This document shows, one piece after another, positions 32,048 through 41,347 of a stretch of DNA of 64,000 nt. Source of the DNA: Hyphomonas beringensis (GTDB lineage Bacteria; Pseudomonadota; Alphaproteobacteria; Caulobacterales; Hyphomonadaceae); NCBI RefSeq assembly GCF_000682755.1, contig NZ_AWFF01000029.1, positions 1 through 64,000 of the forward strand, in the 5' to 3' direction. Positions within the stretch are counted from its first letter, which is position 1. Every line of letters begins with the position of its first letter. A program made the position numbers and the translations under genes. The notes beneath the pieces were generated by a model. The model saw only the letters and a list, made by a program, of their open reading frames with translations. It did not search any database and had not been told where the DNA came from.

Positions 32048-34699
32048 TCAGAAGATACCGTCCAGATTGTCGTCCGCAGGTTTTTCCGCCTGCGGGCCCA
32101 GCGGGTTGGGCTCATCGACAATGCCTGCGTCACGCTCAGGGTCAAAGCCGCTGGAAACGCCGCCTGTATTGCCACAGGTGCCAGAGATAGACAGGCAATC
32201 GCTGGTATCACGGAAAGCATTCATGCCAGGCTCGGTTCCAGGGCGGAAAGCTTCATCAATGATGACATCCGTGCTCGGTCCCGGCAGATCTCCTGTGCGA
32301 GCATCAATCTTCACCAACCGTACGCCGGGGGGAATACGGAACGGAATCGCGGGCTCATTTTCCAGCGCTTTTTCCATAAAGTCCGTAAAGATGGGTGCGG
32401 CAACCGAGCCACCCGCTTCGCCTTCGCCCAAAGAATGGTTGTCATCGAAACCAACGCGCACACCAACCACCAGGTCAGGTGAGAAGCCCATGAACACGGC
32501 ATCGCGATAATCATCCGTCGTACCCGTCTTGCCCGCGAGCGGCTTGCCCACGCGCCGTGCCCGGCGGCCTGTGCCGCGCTCGACAACGCCTTCCAGCATA
32601 TGGGTCACCTGATACGCGACGATCGGATCCAGAACCTGCTCGCCAATCTCGGCCAGCTGAGGCGGTTCCTGCCCGTCCCATTCCTCGGCCTCACAACCAT
32701 CGCAGGCACGCTCATCATGGCGGAACAGGGTCCGGCCGTGACGGTCCTGCACACGGTCCAGCAGCGTCGGGGTAATCTTCTTGCCGCCATTGACGAAGCC
32801 GGCATAGCCGCGCGCCATGTCAATCAGATAGGCATCGCCTGCGCCCAGAGACATCGCCGGATATGGCGGCAGCTCTTCATAGACGCCCAGGCGCACGGCC
32901 AGATTCGACACCGCTTCCATACCGATATCTTGCGCGACGCGAGCCGTCACAAGGTTCAGCGATTTCTCAAGCGCGATCCGCAGGGTCACCATGCCGTAGG
33001 TGCGCCCTTCGGTATAGTTGGACGGACGCCAGTAATCATTCGTAGAAACGTCAAAGGCCACAAAGGGAGCGTCCAGCATGCGAGAGGCTGGCGTATAGCC
33101 ACGCTCAAGCGCCGCCGCATAAACAAAGGGCTTGAAGCTGGACCCCGGCTGGCGCTTGGCCTGTGTCACGCGGTTGTAGCTGGACTTGAAGAAGGAATAA
33201 CCGCCCTGCATCGCCAGAATACGGCCGGTATGCGGGTCCAGCGCGACCAAGCCGCCATCCACGGCCGGGACCTGGCGCAGAATGGCATTGCCGATCGGAA
33301 CCAGCTTGATGTCATCCTCATCTGCAGTCTCGGCCAGGTCGCCCTCTTCTTTTGCCGGCTTTTGCGCCTTCTCTGACTTGGACGTGTCGACTTCCTTGCG
33401 CTTGAATTCAGCCAGGATGACCTGACCGACCTGCAGGCCAGCCTTCGCGCCTTCCGGCTTGTAGGTGGCCGCCCACTTAACTTCTTCAGCTGGCATCGGA
33501 ATGGTTTCGCCATCTGTCAGCGTCAGTTCAGCTCCATTCGAGCCAACGCTTGTGACAAGGGCAGCTTCCCAGGTGCCATAGCCGCCGGGCAGCTCAACCG
33601 CTTGCAGCTGTTCCAGAACATCACCATCCTTTGGATTCAGCGTCGTAATCGGTCCGCGCCAGCCATGGCGGCGGTCATAGGCGATCAGGCCGTTCTGGAG
33701 CGCTTCCTGCGCGGCCAGTTGCAGCCGCGTATCGATGGTAGAGCGAATGGACAGGCCGCCCTGTTGCAGCGTGTCTTCGCCATAACTCTTGATAAGGTCC
33801 TTGCGCAATTCCTGCACGAAATAGGTCGCAGCGGCATATTCCGGACCTTTCAAGCGCCGTGTGGTCGATAGCGGCTGGGCCATGGCCTCGTCCGCTTCTT
33901 CCTGCGTGATGTAGCCATCTTCCACCATCCGGCCGAGCACATAGTTGCGGCGCGCCAGAAGGCGTTCCGGGCGGCTGTACGGGTTCACGGCGGAAGGCGC
34001 TTTGGCCAGTGAGGCCAGAATAGCAGCTTCGGACAGATCCAGTTCCGGAAGCGACTTGTCGAAATAGTTCAGCGCGGCGGAGCCAACCCCATAGGAGCGA
34101 TAACCGAGATAAATCTCGTTCAGATACAGCTCCAGGATCTGTTCCTTGGTGAACTCTTTCTCCATACGCTGCGCAACGATGGCTTCCTTCGCCTTGCGCT
34201 GGAGGTTCTGGTCCCGAGTCAGCAGCATGTTCTTGGCCACCTGCTGGGTAATCGTCGACCCGCCCTGCAGGCCGCCTGAGCCGGTAATCTTGTTCTTGGC
34301 AGAATTCACCGCACCACGTGCAATGCCGACATAGTCGAGGCCATGGTGAGTGAAGAAGTTCTTGTCCTCGGCCGCCACAAATGCCTGCACGACATGCGTC
34401 GGCATGGATTCATACGGCACGAAGACCCGGTGCTGATCCGCGAATTCCGCAATCAGCGTTCCATCGCCAGCGTGAACGCGCGAGGTAATCGGCGGCTCAT
34501 ACTGTTTCAGCTTTTCCACTGAAGGCACCGACCGGCCAAGGGCAGCAAAGTAGAGCCACAAGGCGATCATGCCTATGACGCCCAGGACAAAGCCCAGAAT
34601 GATCAGGCGGCGTGCCCAGGTCCAGACCCAGGGCGGACCAGGCAGGAACCGCTTTTCGCCTTCCGGCTCTTCCATATGAGGATTTGAGAAATTCGACAT
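32048..34699 (-). CDS. mrcA: Penicillin-binding protein 1A (bifunctional transglycosylase/transpeptidase)
   Basis: 883 residues from ATG 34699 (GGGAAG 7 nt upstream); the frame extension to 34735 is rejected. A transmembrane anchor (LIILGFVLGVIGMIALWLYF) leads to a GT51 domain with EDKNFFTHHGLD (catalytic Glu ~111), QGGSTITQQVAKN and LELYLNEIYLG. A beta-rich insert of ~150 residues comes before the transpeptidase domain with SSFKPF (active Ser), SLN and KTGT. It polymerises and cross-links peptidoglycan at the outer face of the inner membrane. The family and activity are clear; class-A PBP1A rather than PBP1B is chosen from the insert and the motif context. prfB follows in the same direction. 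Confidence 0.95.
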   Translation of the reverse strand: MSNFSNPHMEEPEGEKRFLPGPPWVWTWARRLIILGFVLGVIGMIALWLYFAALGRSVPSVEKLKQYEPPITSRVHAGDGTLIAEFADQHRVFVPYESMPTHVVQAFVAAEDKNFFTHHGLDYVGIARGAVNSAKNKITGSGGLQGGSTITQQVAKNMLLTRDQNLQRKAKEAIVAQRMEKEFTKEQILELYLNEIYLGYRSYGVGSAALNYFDKSLPELDLSEAAILASLAKAPSAVNPYSRPERLLARRNYVLGRMVEDGYITQEEADEAMAQPLSTTRRLKGPEYAAATYFVQELRKDLIKSYGEDTLQQGGLSIRSTIDTRLQLAAQEALQNGLIAYDRRHGWRGPITTLNPKDGDVLEQLQAVELPGGYGTWEAALVTSVGSNGAELTLTDGETIPMPAEEVKWAATYKPEGAKAGLQVGQVILAEFKRKEVDTSKSEKAQKPAKEEGDLAETADEDDIKLVPIGNAILRQVPAVDGGLVALDPHTGRILAMQGGYSFFKSSYNRVTQAKRQPGSSFKPFVYAAALERGYTPASRMLDAPFVAFDVSTNDYWRPSNYTEGRTYGMVTLRIALEKSLNLVTARVAQDIGMEAVSNLAVRLGVYEELPPYPAMSLGAGDAYLIDMARGYAGFVNGGKKITPTLLDRVQDRHGRTLFRHDERACDGCEAEEWDGQEPPQLAEIGEQVLDPIVAYQVTHMLEGVVERGTGRRARRVGKPLAGKTGTTDDYRDAVFMGFSPDLVVGVRVGFDDNHSLGEGEAGGSVAAPIFTDFMEKALENEPAIPFRIPPGVRLVKIDARTGDLPGPSTDVIIDEAFRPGTEPGMNAFRDTSDCLSISGTCGNTGGVSSGFDPERDAGIVDEPNPLGPQAEKPADDNLDGIF

Positions 34700-34800
34700 A
34701 ATCTTCCCGTCAGCTGACGCTTCGCGGAATCGCATTGGTTTCCGGCGATAGTAAGGCGCACCTATGGCCTGTGGAAGGGTTCAGCTGCCTGACAATTGCG

Positions 34801-36717
34801 TCAGATATCCTGCCGATCAACCGCGCCATCACTTATGGAGACATCCGGCAGTTTACGTTTTTCAGGCGCAGGCTCTGTCAGGCCATCGGCCAGCTTCGCT
34901 TCCAGATCAGCACGTTCCTTTGCAGGCGGATGGTTATCCAGCGCGTACTGCCAGGCCTCACGGGCCGCTTCCTTGTCACCCTGGTACCAATAGATATCGC
35001 CCAGATGCGTCTCGATTTCCCAATGGCGGTGCGGCTGCAATTCCTGGCGAGACATCTCGATCAGCTTGCGCGCCTCATCAAGGTGCCCCAGTTTGAAATA
35101 GGCCCAGCCAAGAGAATCCGTGATGTAGGGGTCGCGGTCCGCCAGTGCGCGGGCACGGTGCAGCACCTTGAAGCCCTCATCCTGCTTGTCGGTATGCATG
35201 ATCAGGAAATAGCCGAGCGAGTTCAGCGTGTACGGGTCATTCGGGCGGGCCAGCCGCTCTGTCCGCAGGATGGTCAGCGCTTCATTGATCTTGCCGATCT
35301 TGCCCAGCGCATCTGCCAGCATCATGCGTCGATCATGCGTATCGTCCAGCTCGCGAGCTTTTTCGGCATGGATTGCCGCCTGTTCCAAATCGCCGAACTG
35401 GCCGTTAATCTCAGCCGCCAGCCCATGGGCCGCAGCAAGTTCGGCCGGATTTTCCGCCAGTTCGATGACTTCATCGACCAGTTCAACGGACTGCTCTTCG
35501 TCTTCTAACAGCGTTGTCAGCTGTAGCGCGCCGTAGAGGGTCGAGAGGCGATCATCCTCATCTGAAAGGTCGAGTGCCGCATCGATCGCTTTGCGGGCCT
35601 CATCCTTGCGGTCCAGCATGATCAGCGCCTGCGCGGCCGAAATCTCCAGCGTCGGCGTCGGCTCTGGCGCACTGAGAGCGGTATGGGCCACGCCTTCATA
35701 CAGGGCGCTTTGATACATCTCTGCAATGATAGCCGCGCGCAGATCATTGTCACCCGGATAGACGAGCAGTGCGATCTGATCGAAGGACGAACGCTGGTCA
35801 TCGAAACCGTCAATCCGCCCGCCCATCATGATGGTGCGGATATAGCGCTGCTCCTGCAGGGCACGCGACACATCCGCCAGAGACTGGGTAAAGGCGGAGC
35901 GGACATTCAGCGGATCATTGTCCAGATTCTTGCCGGTCTTCAGGCTCTCGATTGCTGCGGCATAGCTGATCGCCTCCTCCGGCTCAGCATCGGCCAACTG
36001 CTGGTAAACAGCCTGCGCTTCTTCCACGCGGCCAAGACGCTGCAGCAACAGAGCATGACGCTGGATCACCGTCTTCACATGGCCATAGAGCAGTCCTTTG
36101 GGGTCGAACTGGTGCTCAGGCGCCTCAATCTTGCTGGGCGTCAGATACTCATACACCGCAAGCGCCTGTTCCGGGCGGCCCAGGGCTTCCAGCATGGCTG
36201 CCAGAGACAGGTCTCCCGTCAGGCCTGGCATGGAAGATGACGCCATGCGATGGCGCTCAATTGCTTCATCCGGCTTGTTTTCCAGGGCCAGCAGCCAGGC
36301 GTCCAGATAGGCGTAGAAGCTGGTCTCGCCCTCCTCGCCTGTCGCAACAGACGACGCATCCAGAATGGCGCGGGCCGATTCAGTATCCCCAGCGGCTGCA
36401 CGGTCAATCGCTAGGAAAGCCGCAAACAGAGGGCTCACATTCCGGTCTTCCTCCGGCAGCGCTTTGATCATCTGTAGGAAGGCCGCCATGTCGCCCGCCT
36501 TTACGGCGTCGACGGGCATATCATAGCCATCCGCGCCGACAGGCTTTCCGGCCTCATCAAGCACTGCGGTCGCCAGGGCGGCATCCGATAGCGGGATTGA
36601 GAATTCCGCCTGAACGGTCTCCACGGAAGGCCGCGCAGGGGCAGGCTCCGTGGCGCAGGCGCCCAGAGCCAGAGAGATGGACAGGGCGGAAGCGGCGATG
36701 AGCAGTCGACGGTGCAT
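34801..36717 (-). CDS. TPR-repeat lipoprotein
   Basis: 638 residues. The lipobox is LALGAC, followed by Ala. The remainder is almost entirely helical repeats: LAAMLEALGRPEQALAVYEYL, LLLQRLGRVEEAQAVYQQLADAEP, ALIMLDRKDEARKAIDAALDL, ADALGKIGKINEALTILRTERLARPNDPYTLNSLGYFLI, SLGWAYFKLGHLDEARKLIEMS and GDIYWYQGDKEAAREAWQYAL, of which the last four are clear tetratricopeptide motifs. Such proteins are scaffolds in the periplasm or outer membrane. The C-terminal repeats resemble those of alphaproteobacterial TPR proteins next to the ETF-QO gene, a common arrangement. A terminator separates the two genes here. Confidence 0.88.
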   Translation of the reverse strand: MHRRLLIAASALSISLALGACATEPAPARPSVETVQAEFSIPLSDAALATAVLDEAGKPVGADGYDMPVDAVKAGDMAAFLQMIKALPEEDRNVSPLFAAFLAIDRAAAGDTESARAILDASSVATGEEGETSFYAYLDAWLLALENKPDEAIERHRMASSSMPGLTGDLSLAAMLEALGRPEQALAVYEYLTPSKIEAPEHQFDPKGLLYGHVKTVIQRHALLLQRLGRVEEAQAVYQQLADAEPEEAISYAAAIESLKTGKNLDNDPLNVRSAFTQSLADVSRALQEQRYIRTIMMGGRIDGFDDQRSSFDQIALLVYPGDNDLRAAIIAEMYQSALYEGVAHTALSAPEPTPTLEISAAQALIMLDRKDEARKAIDAALDLSDEDDRLSTLYGALQLTTLLEDEEQSVELVDEVIELAENPAELAAAHGLAAEINGQFGDLEQAAIHAEKARELDDTHDRRMMLADALGKIGKINEALTILRTERLARPNDPYTLNSLGYFLIMHTDKQDEGFKVLHRARALADRDPYITDSLGWAYFKLGHLDEARKLIEMSRQELQPHRHWEIETHLGDIYWYQGDKEAAREAWQYALDNHPPAKERADLEAKLADGLTEPAPEKRKLPDVSISDGAVDRQDI

Positions 36718-36796
36718 GTGAATGAGTCACTCCGGGTTCGGGTTCTACCGTGAGTGAAGCAGTGCCATGCGGCAAGAGCAAGGCATTAGATGGAGA

Positions 36797-36827
36797 AAGC
36801 GCGGCAGGTTTCTGGCCTGCCGCGCTT
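36797..36827. terminator. Terminator hairpin after the ETF-QO gene
   Basis: AAGCGCGGCAGG (36797-36808) and CCTGCCGCGCTT (36816-36827) form a perfect 12-bp stem with a 7-nt loop, 27 nt after the ETF-QO stop. Only a short TTTC tract follows on the minus strand, but stem strength and position support termination. Confidence 0.75.
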
Positions 36828-36853
36828 ATCTGAAGTCATTGTAATCTCACAGA

Positions 36854-38536
36854 TTACATATTCGGATATGCCGGGCCGCCGCCGCCTTCCGGCACGGTCC
36901 AGTTGATGTTCAGATTCGGATCCTTGATGTCACAGGTCTTGCAGTGGATGCAGTTCTGGGAGTTGATCTGGAACTTCAGCTCACCGCCCTCCTCAATCCA
37001 CTCATACACGCCTGCCGGGCAGTAGCGCGCGGACGGGCCCGCATAGACATCATGTTCAGAGGCCTTCTGCAGGGCCATGTCCTTCACGACAAGGTGAACC
37101 GGCTGGTCTTCCCCGTGATAGGTGTTGGTGAAGGAAACATTGGTCAGCTTGTCGAAGCTGATCACGCCATCGGGCTTTGGATAATCGATCGGCTTGAAGT
37201 TTTTCGCCGGCTTCAGGCTCGCCGCGTCGGTCTTGCCGTGCTTCAGCGTGCCGAAGAAGGAGAAACCACCAAACAGGCTGGAAATCCACATCTCCAGACC
37301 GCCCATAGGAATGCCGAAGACTGTGCCGAGCTTCGACCAGAGCGGCTTCACATTCCGCACCTGCTTCAGCTCCTTGTAGACGGAAGACTTCTTGTAGGCG
37401 TCCTCATAAGCGGTCAGCACGTCGCCCTGACGGCCTTCCTTGATAGCCTCAAATGCCGCTTCAGCCCCCATCATGCCGGTCAGGATGGCATTGTGGCTGC
37501 CCTTGATACGCGGCACGTTCACAAAGCCAGCACCACATCCGATCAGCGCGCCGCCTGGGAAGGCCAGCTTCGGAACGGACTGGAAGCCGCCCTCGGTGAT
37601 CGCCCGCGCGCCATAGGCCACGCGCTTGCCGCCCTTCAGGTGAGGCAGCACGGCATCATGGTGCTTGAAGCGCTGGAATTCCTGATACGGTGAGATGTAC
37701 GGGTTGGCATAGTTAAGGTGAACCACAAAGCCGACCGAGATGAACGGCTCACCATTGTCGCGGAAGTGGTACAGGAAGCTGCCGCCGCCAGTTGAGTTGT
37801 CGAGCGGCCAGCCCATTGTGTGCTGGACATAGCCTTCCTGGAAATTCTCTTCCGGAACAGACCACAGCTCTTTCAGGCCAATGCCGAATTTCTGCGGGTC
37901 ACGGCCTTCATCCAGATTGAACTTGGAAATCAGCTGCTTGGTGAGAGAGCCCCGCGCGCCTTCAGCGAACAGCACATATTTGCCCAGCAATTCCATGCCT
38001 GGCTCATAGTCCGGCTTGTGGGAACCATCGGCCGCAATGCCCATGACGCCAGCCACAATGCCTTTGACTTCGCCATTCTCGCCCAGAACCACATCAGACG
38101 CGGCAAAGCCCGGAAAGACCTCCACGCCGAGATTCTCGGCTTCCTGGCCCAGCCAGCGCGCGACATTTGCCAGCGAGCCGGTGAAATTGCCATGGTTCTT
38201 CATGAAGCCTGGCATTGGCAGCCAGGAAATGTCGGCCTCGCCGTTCGGTCCAAGGAATTTGAACTTATCAGCCGTCACTTCGGTTTTCAGCGGGCGGTCA
38301 TCGCGCTCACGCCAGCCAGGCAGCAGCTTGTCCAGACCGACCGGATCCATCACCACGCCGGAAAGAATGTGCGCGCCGATCTCGCCGCCCTTTTCGATCA
38401 CGACAACCGAAAGATCCTCGCCAGCCTCATTAGCCAGTTGCTTGAAGCGAATTGCTGCCGACAGGCCAGCCGGTCCACCACCGACAATGACCAGATCATA
38501 TTCCATCGACTCGCGCTCAATAGCGTCATCAGCCAT
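36854..38536 (-). CDS. Electron-transfer flavoprotein:ubiquinone oxidoreductase
   Basis: 560 residues. An N-terminal FAD-binding Rossmann motif (YDLVIVGGGPAGLSAAIRFKQL) is followed by the ETF-QO signature stretch (VVIEKGGEIGAHILSGVVMDP), a ubiquinone-binding amphipathic region, and a C-terminal 4Fe-4S domain (RYCPAGVYEW...NCIHCKTCDIKDPNLNINWTVPEGGGGPAYPNM). It passes electrons from ETF, reduced by acyl-CoA and other dehydrogenases, to the ubiquinone pool at the inner membrane. Full length and all cluster cysteines are present. It is divergent from the UDG gene (93 bp between starts). The symbol etfD/fixC is avoided because usage varies. Confidence 0.97.
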   Translation of the reverse strand: MADDAIERESMEYDLVIVGGGPAGLSAAIRFKQLANEAGEDLSVVVIEKGGEIGAHILSGVVMDPVGLDKLLPGWRERDDRPLKTEVTADKFKFLGPNGEADISWLPMPGFMKNHGNFTGSLANVARWLGQEAENLGVEVFPGFAASDVVLGENGEVKGIVAGVMGIAADGSHKPDYEPGMELLGKYVLFAEGARGSLTKQLISKFNLDEGRDPQKFGIGLKELWSVPEENFQEGYVQHTMGWPLDNSTGGGSFLYHFRDNGEPFISVGFVVHLNYANPYISPYQEFQRFKHHDAVLPHLKGGKRVAYGARAITEGGFQSVPKLAFPGGALIGCGAGFVNVPRIKGSHNAILTGMMGAEAAFEAIKEGRQGDVLTAYEDAYKKSSVYKELKQVRNVKPLWSKLGTVFGIPMGGLEMWISSLFGGFSFFGTLKHGKTDAASLKPAKNFKPIDYPKPDGVISFDKLTNVSFTNTYHGEDQPVHLVVKDMALQKASEHDVYAGPSARYCPAGVYEWIEEGGELKFQINSQNCIHCKTCDIKDPNLNINWTVPEGGGGPAYPNM

Positions 38537-38629
38537 TGGTTTCTCCTCCTTGCGGGTGATAAGGTGCCCGCTCTAAGCCCATTTGTTTAAGCAATTACAG
38601 CGTCTATCAGGAAGGTCCAGAGCGTCCAT

Positions 38630-39418
38630 ATGCCAGCCCCTGCGTCAATTGATGCATTTAAAGCACTTGCCGAGTGGTGGGATGACATGGGCGTGGAGGT
38701 CGATGACGCCTCTGTACAGGCGTATTTGAAGGTCGCTGAGCGTTCTGCACCACCTGCCGCAACCGCTGCGGCAGCACCTGTCCGCCGCCCCCGCCGCAAG
38801 AAAATCAATTGGGTCGAAGAGGCAGAAAAGGCCGCGATTGCCTGTGATTCGGTCGAAACGCTCAAAGCCGCCATTGAGAAATTTGACGGCAGCCCCCTGA
38901 AACAGGGTGCGGAAAACACCGTCGTCTATGATGGCACACCAGGCGCCAGTCTGATGATTATCGGCGAAGGCCCCGGCGCAGAAGAGGACCGCAAAGGCCT
39001 GCCCTTTGTCGGCAAGGCTGGTCAGTTGCTGGACAAGATGCTGGCCGCCATTCACCGCGACCGCACCGAAAATGCCTTCATCACCAATGTGAACTATTGG
39101 CGCCCGCCCGGAAACCGCAATCCGGAAGACGAGGAACTGGCTGTCTGCCGTCCCTTTGTGGACAGAATGATCGAACTGGCAAAGCCCACCCTGATTGTGG
39201 CGGCGGGCGGTGTTCCGGCCAAATACCTGCTGGACAGCTCAAACGGCATCATGCGTCTGCGCGGCACGGAACATGTCTACACGACAGCAAGCGGCTTCAG
39301 CGTTCCCCTGATCCCGATTCTGCATCCCGCCTATCTTTTGCGTCGCCCACAAGACAAATCCCGCGCATGGCGGGATTTGCTGCTTGTTGAAAAGCGATTG
39401 AACGAATTGGGCGGCTAA
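38630..39418 (+). CDS. Uracil-DNA glycosylase, family 4-like, with depleted cluster cysteines
   Basis: 262 residues. A proline/alanine-rich linker with a basic patch (VRRPRRKK, residues 51-58) precedes the glycosylase core: GEGPGAEEDRKGLPFVGKAG (112-131), TNVNYWRPPGNRNPEDEEL and HPAYLLRRP (232-240). These are the family 4 motifs for uracil excision. Thermophilic family 4 enzymes bind a 4Fe-4S cluster through four cysteines. Here only Cys72 and Cys173 remain, and the N-terminal pair region reads FDGSPLK, with Ser where relatives have Cys. The cluster is probably absent or altered. It converges with the hemerythrin gene, 3 bp away. Confidence 0.88.
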   Translation: MPAPASIDAFKALAEWWDDMGVEVDDASVQAYLKVAERSAPPAATAAAAPVRRPRRKKINWVEEAEKAAIACDSVETLKAAIEKFDGSPLKQGAENTVVYDGTPGASLMIIGEGPGAEEDRKGLPFVGKAGQLLDKMLAAIHRDRTENAFITNVNYWRPPGNRNPEDEELAVCRPFVDRMIELAKPTLIVAAGGVPAKYLLDSSNGIMRLRGTEHVYTTASGFSVPLIPILHPAYLLRRPQDKSRAWRDLLLVEKRLNELGG

Positions 39419-39421
39419 GAC

Positions 39422-39898
39422 CTATTCTTCGAGCGCGCCCTCGGCCTTCTCGTCCACCAGGTCCATCTCTTCCTGTTTGCGTTTCTTGAAGGCGGCGGCC
39501 ATTTCGCCGAATTCATCATTACCAATGGTTTCCTTGGCAACCGGGAAGATTTCCGTCTCTTCCTCATCAATATGGTGCTCGTAATCATGGCGCAGCGTCT
39601 TGAAGCGTGTCAGCCAGCCCGGGGAACTCATCTCCATCTCGTCCAGCTCCTGGATGATGTCGTCCAGCTCCTTGTGCTCTGCAACTGAGTGCCGGCCCTT
39701 GGGCTGGCCGTCTTCCGTCTCCATTAGCGGGCTGTAGAAGGTCTCTTCCTCCGCAGCGGCATGCCCCCCGACATCATAGTAGAATTCCTTCCAGAGTTCC
39801 TGCCTCTCCGGGGAGTCGCCTTCTGTCTCTGCGAGGCGCGAAAGCAGGTGGCGATGCTTGTCATGATCGGTCTTCAGGGTTTCATAAATCGTAGGCAT
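39422..39898 (-). CDS. Hemerythrin-domain protein
   Basis: 158 residues. The HHE pattern is complete: LKTDHDKHRHLL (His), GGHAAAEEETFYSPL (His and Glu), SVAEHKELDDIIQEL (His and Glu) and LRHDYEHHIDEEETEIFPVA (His pair, Glu). This supports a di-iron site for O2, NO or oxidative-stress sensing or repair, as in RIC/YtfE-like or stand-alone cation-binding HHE proteins. There is no extra domain. The C-terminal ~25 residues are charged. It stands alone on the minus strand and converges with the UDG gene. Confidence 0.9.
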   Translation of the reverse strand: MPTIYETLKTDHDKHRHLLSRLAETEGDSPERQELWKEFYYDVGGHAAAEEETFYSPLMETEDGQPKGRHSVAEHKELDDIIQELDEMEMSSPGWLTRFKTLRHDYEHHIDEEETEIFPVAKETIGNDEFGEMAAAFKKRKQEEMDLVDEKAEGALEE

Positions 39899-39982
39899 GT
39901 GAGGGAATCCTTCCGTCTGCCTGAATAATGCTTAAAACCGCGACTTGTTCCTCTCCCCTTCGCTTCCTGATAGACCGCCCGC

Positions 39983-40666
39983 ATGCCTGCTCCACTTTCC
40001 GTCATCATCCCCACACTGAATGCCGCGGACGAACTGCCGGAGTGCCTCCAATGCCTGATGCCGGGGCTGGAGTTGGGGCTGATCCGTGAGGTGATTGTCG
40101 CCGATGGAGGCTCGGAAGATGCCACGGCCCGGATTGCCGGTGACACGGGCGCGACACTGGTGACGGGCGTGAAGGGACGCGGGGCACAACTTGCCGCCGG
40201 GGCCGGGGCTGCGCGTGGGGACTGGCTGCTCTTTCTCCACGCCGACACGCAGCTCTCAAGAGAGTGGGCAGAGCGCGTCGGCAATCATATCGACACGCGG
40301 CCGGACAAAGCCGCTGCCTTCACCCTGAAATACCGCTCAGATGCCCGCGCGGCCCGCTGGCTGGAAAAGCGCGCCAACCGCCGGGCCCGCTGGCTCGGCC
40401 TGCCCTATGGCGATCAGGGCCTGCTGATCTCCCGCCAGCTCTACGAACAGATCGGCGGCTACCCGGAGTCGCCCCTGATGGAAGACGTGATGATTATGCG
40501 CGCCATCGGAAAGTCTCGCCTCGTTTTCCTGGATGCAGAGGCCCGCACATCTGCCGCAAAGTATGAGCGTGATGGCTGGCGCAAGCGGGCATGGCGCAAC
40601 GCCTTCCTGCTGACGCGCTTCATGATGGGCGCCAAGCCGGACACGCTTGCAAAGGCTTATCGCTGA
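39983..40666 (+). CDS. Family 2 glycosyltransferase (TIGR04283 type)
   Basis: 227 residues. The N-terminus LSVIIPTLNAADELPECLQCL, with REVIVADGGSEDATARIA and GDWLLFLHADTQL, is the GT-A fold with a DxD-like HAD. The RRARWLGLPYGDQGLLISRQLYEQIGGYPESPLMEDVMIMRAIG block is typical of the TIGR04283 subgroup, which is regularly found beside a TIGR04282/DUF2064 gene as it is here. The sugar and acceptor are unknown. The stop overlaps the next ATG (TGATG), so the two proteins are translationally coupled and probably act in one pathway. Confidence 0.92.
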   Translation: MPAPLSVIIPTLNAADELPECLQCLMPGLELGLIREVIVADGGSEDATARIAGDTGATLVTGVKGRGAQLAAGAGAARGDWLLFLHADTQLSREWAERVGNHIDTRPDKAAAFTLKYRSDARAARWLEKRANRRARWLGLPYGDQGLLISRQLYEQIGGYPESPLMEDVMIMRAIGKSRLVFLDAEARTSAAKYERDGWRKRAWRNAFLLTRFMMGAKPDTLAKAYR

Positions 40667-41262
40667 TGCGCCGGGCGCGACTTCTGATCTATGCCAAGCC
40701 GCCCCGCATGGGCCTTGCCAAGACACGCCTCGCTGCGGGTGTCGGCCTGACCGAAGCGCGCAGGATCGCCCATTTTACCTTGGCCCGCACCATGCGCGCC
40801 GCCCTCGCCAGCGGATGCGACACACATCTCTATCTCTCGCCGCGCTCAGCACTGGGGGAGAGCCTGGGTGGCCTGTGGCCCGCACACATTCCCCGTCATG
40901 ACCAAGGGCCCGGCACACTGACGGAGAAACTCGCCAAAGGCCTCTCCGAAGCGCCCAACGGCCCCGTGCTTTTCATCGGCACGGACGCGCCAGACATTTC
41001 GCCTGCCCTGATCCGTCAGGCCGTAAGGGCGCTCGCCCGCAATGACGCAGTGTTTGGTCCGGCAGAGGATGGTGGCTTCTGGTTGTTCGGCCTCAACAAG
41101 CGCCCTAGCCTGCCCGCGATCTTCCAGAACGTCCGCTGGTCAGGCCCCCACGCCATGGCAGACCTCCGGGAAAATCTGCCCGCTCACTGGTGCGTGCAAA
41201 TAATGCAACAGCTTCAGGATATTGATGAGCAAACAGACTGGAAGAACTGGTTTCACTGCTGA
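40666..41262 (+). CDS. DUF2064 (TIGR04282) nucleotidyltransferase-fold protein
   Basis: 198 residues from ATG 40666, overlapping the previous stop by one base. The start RLLIYAKPPRMGLAKTRLAAGVG and the later VLFIGTDAPDISPALIRQAVRAL and DAVFGPAEDGGFWLFGLNKR motifs define DUF2064, a CofC/MobA-related fold likely to bind a nucleotide. Partnering with the TIGR04283 glycosyltransferase is conserved. The pair may make a nucleotide-sugar product or a small modified glycolipid, but the reaction is unknown. Confidence 0.9.
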   Translation: MRRARLLIYAKPPRMGLAKTRLAAGVGLTEARRIAHFTLARTMRAALASGCDTHLYLSPRSALGESLGGLWPAHIPRHDQGPGTLTEKLAKGLSEAPNGPVLFIGTDAPDISPALIRQAVRALARNDAVFGPAEDGGFWLFGLNKRPSLPAIFQNVRWSGPHAMADLRENLPAHWCVQIMQQLQDIDEQTDWKNWFHC

Positions 41263-41347
41263 ACGCTCTGTATTTAATCCATGTTATGGCCATGCCCCGC
41301 AAAGACGTGTCCAAACTATCGTCAGGTTAGGAATTTACAGGCACATT

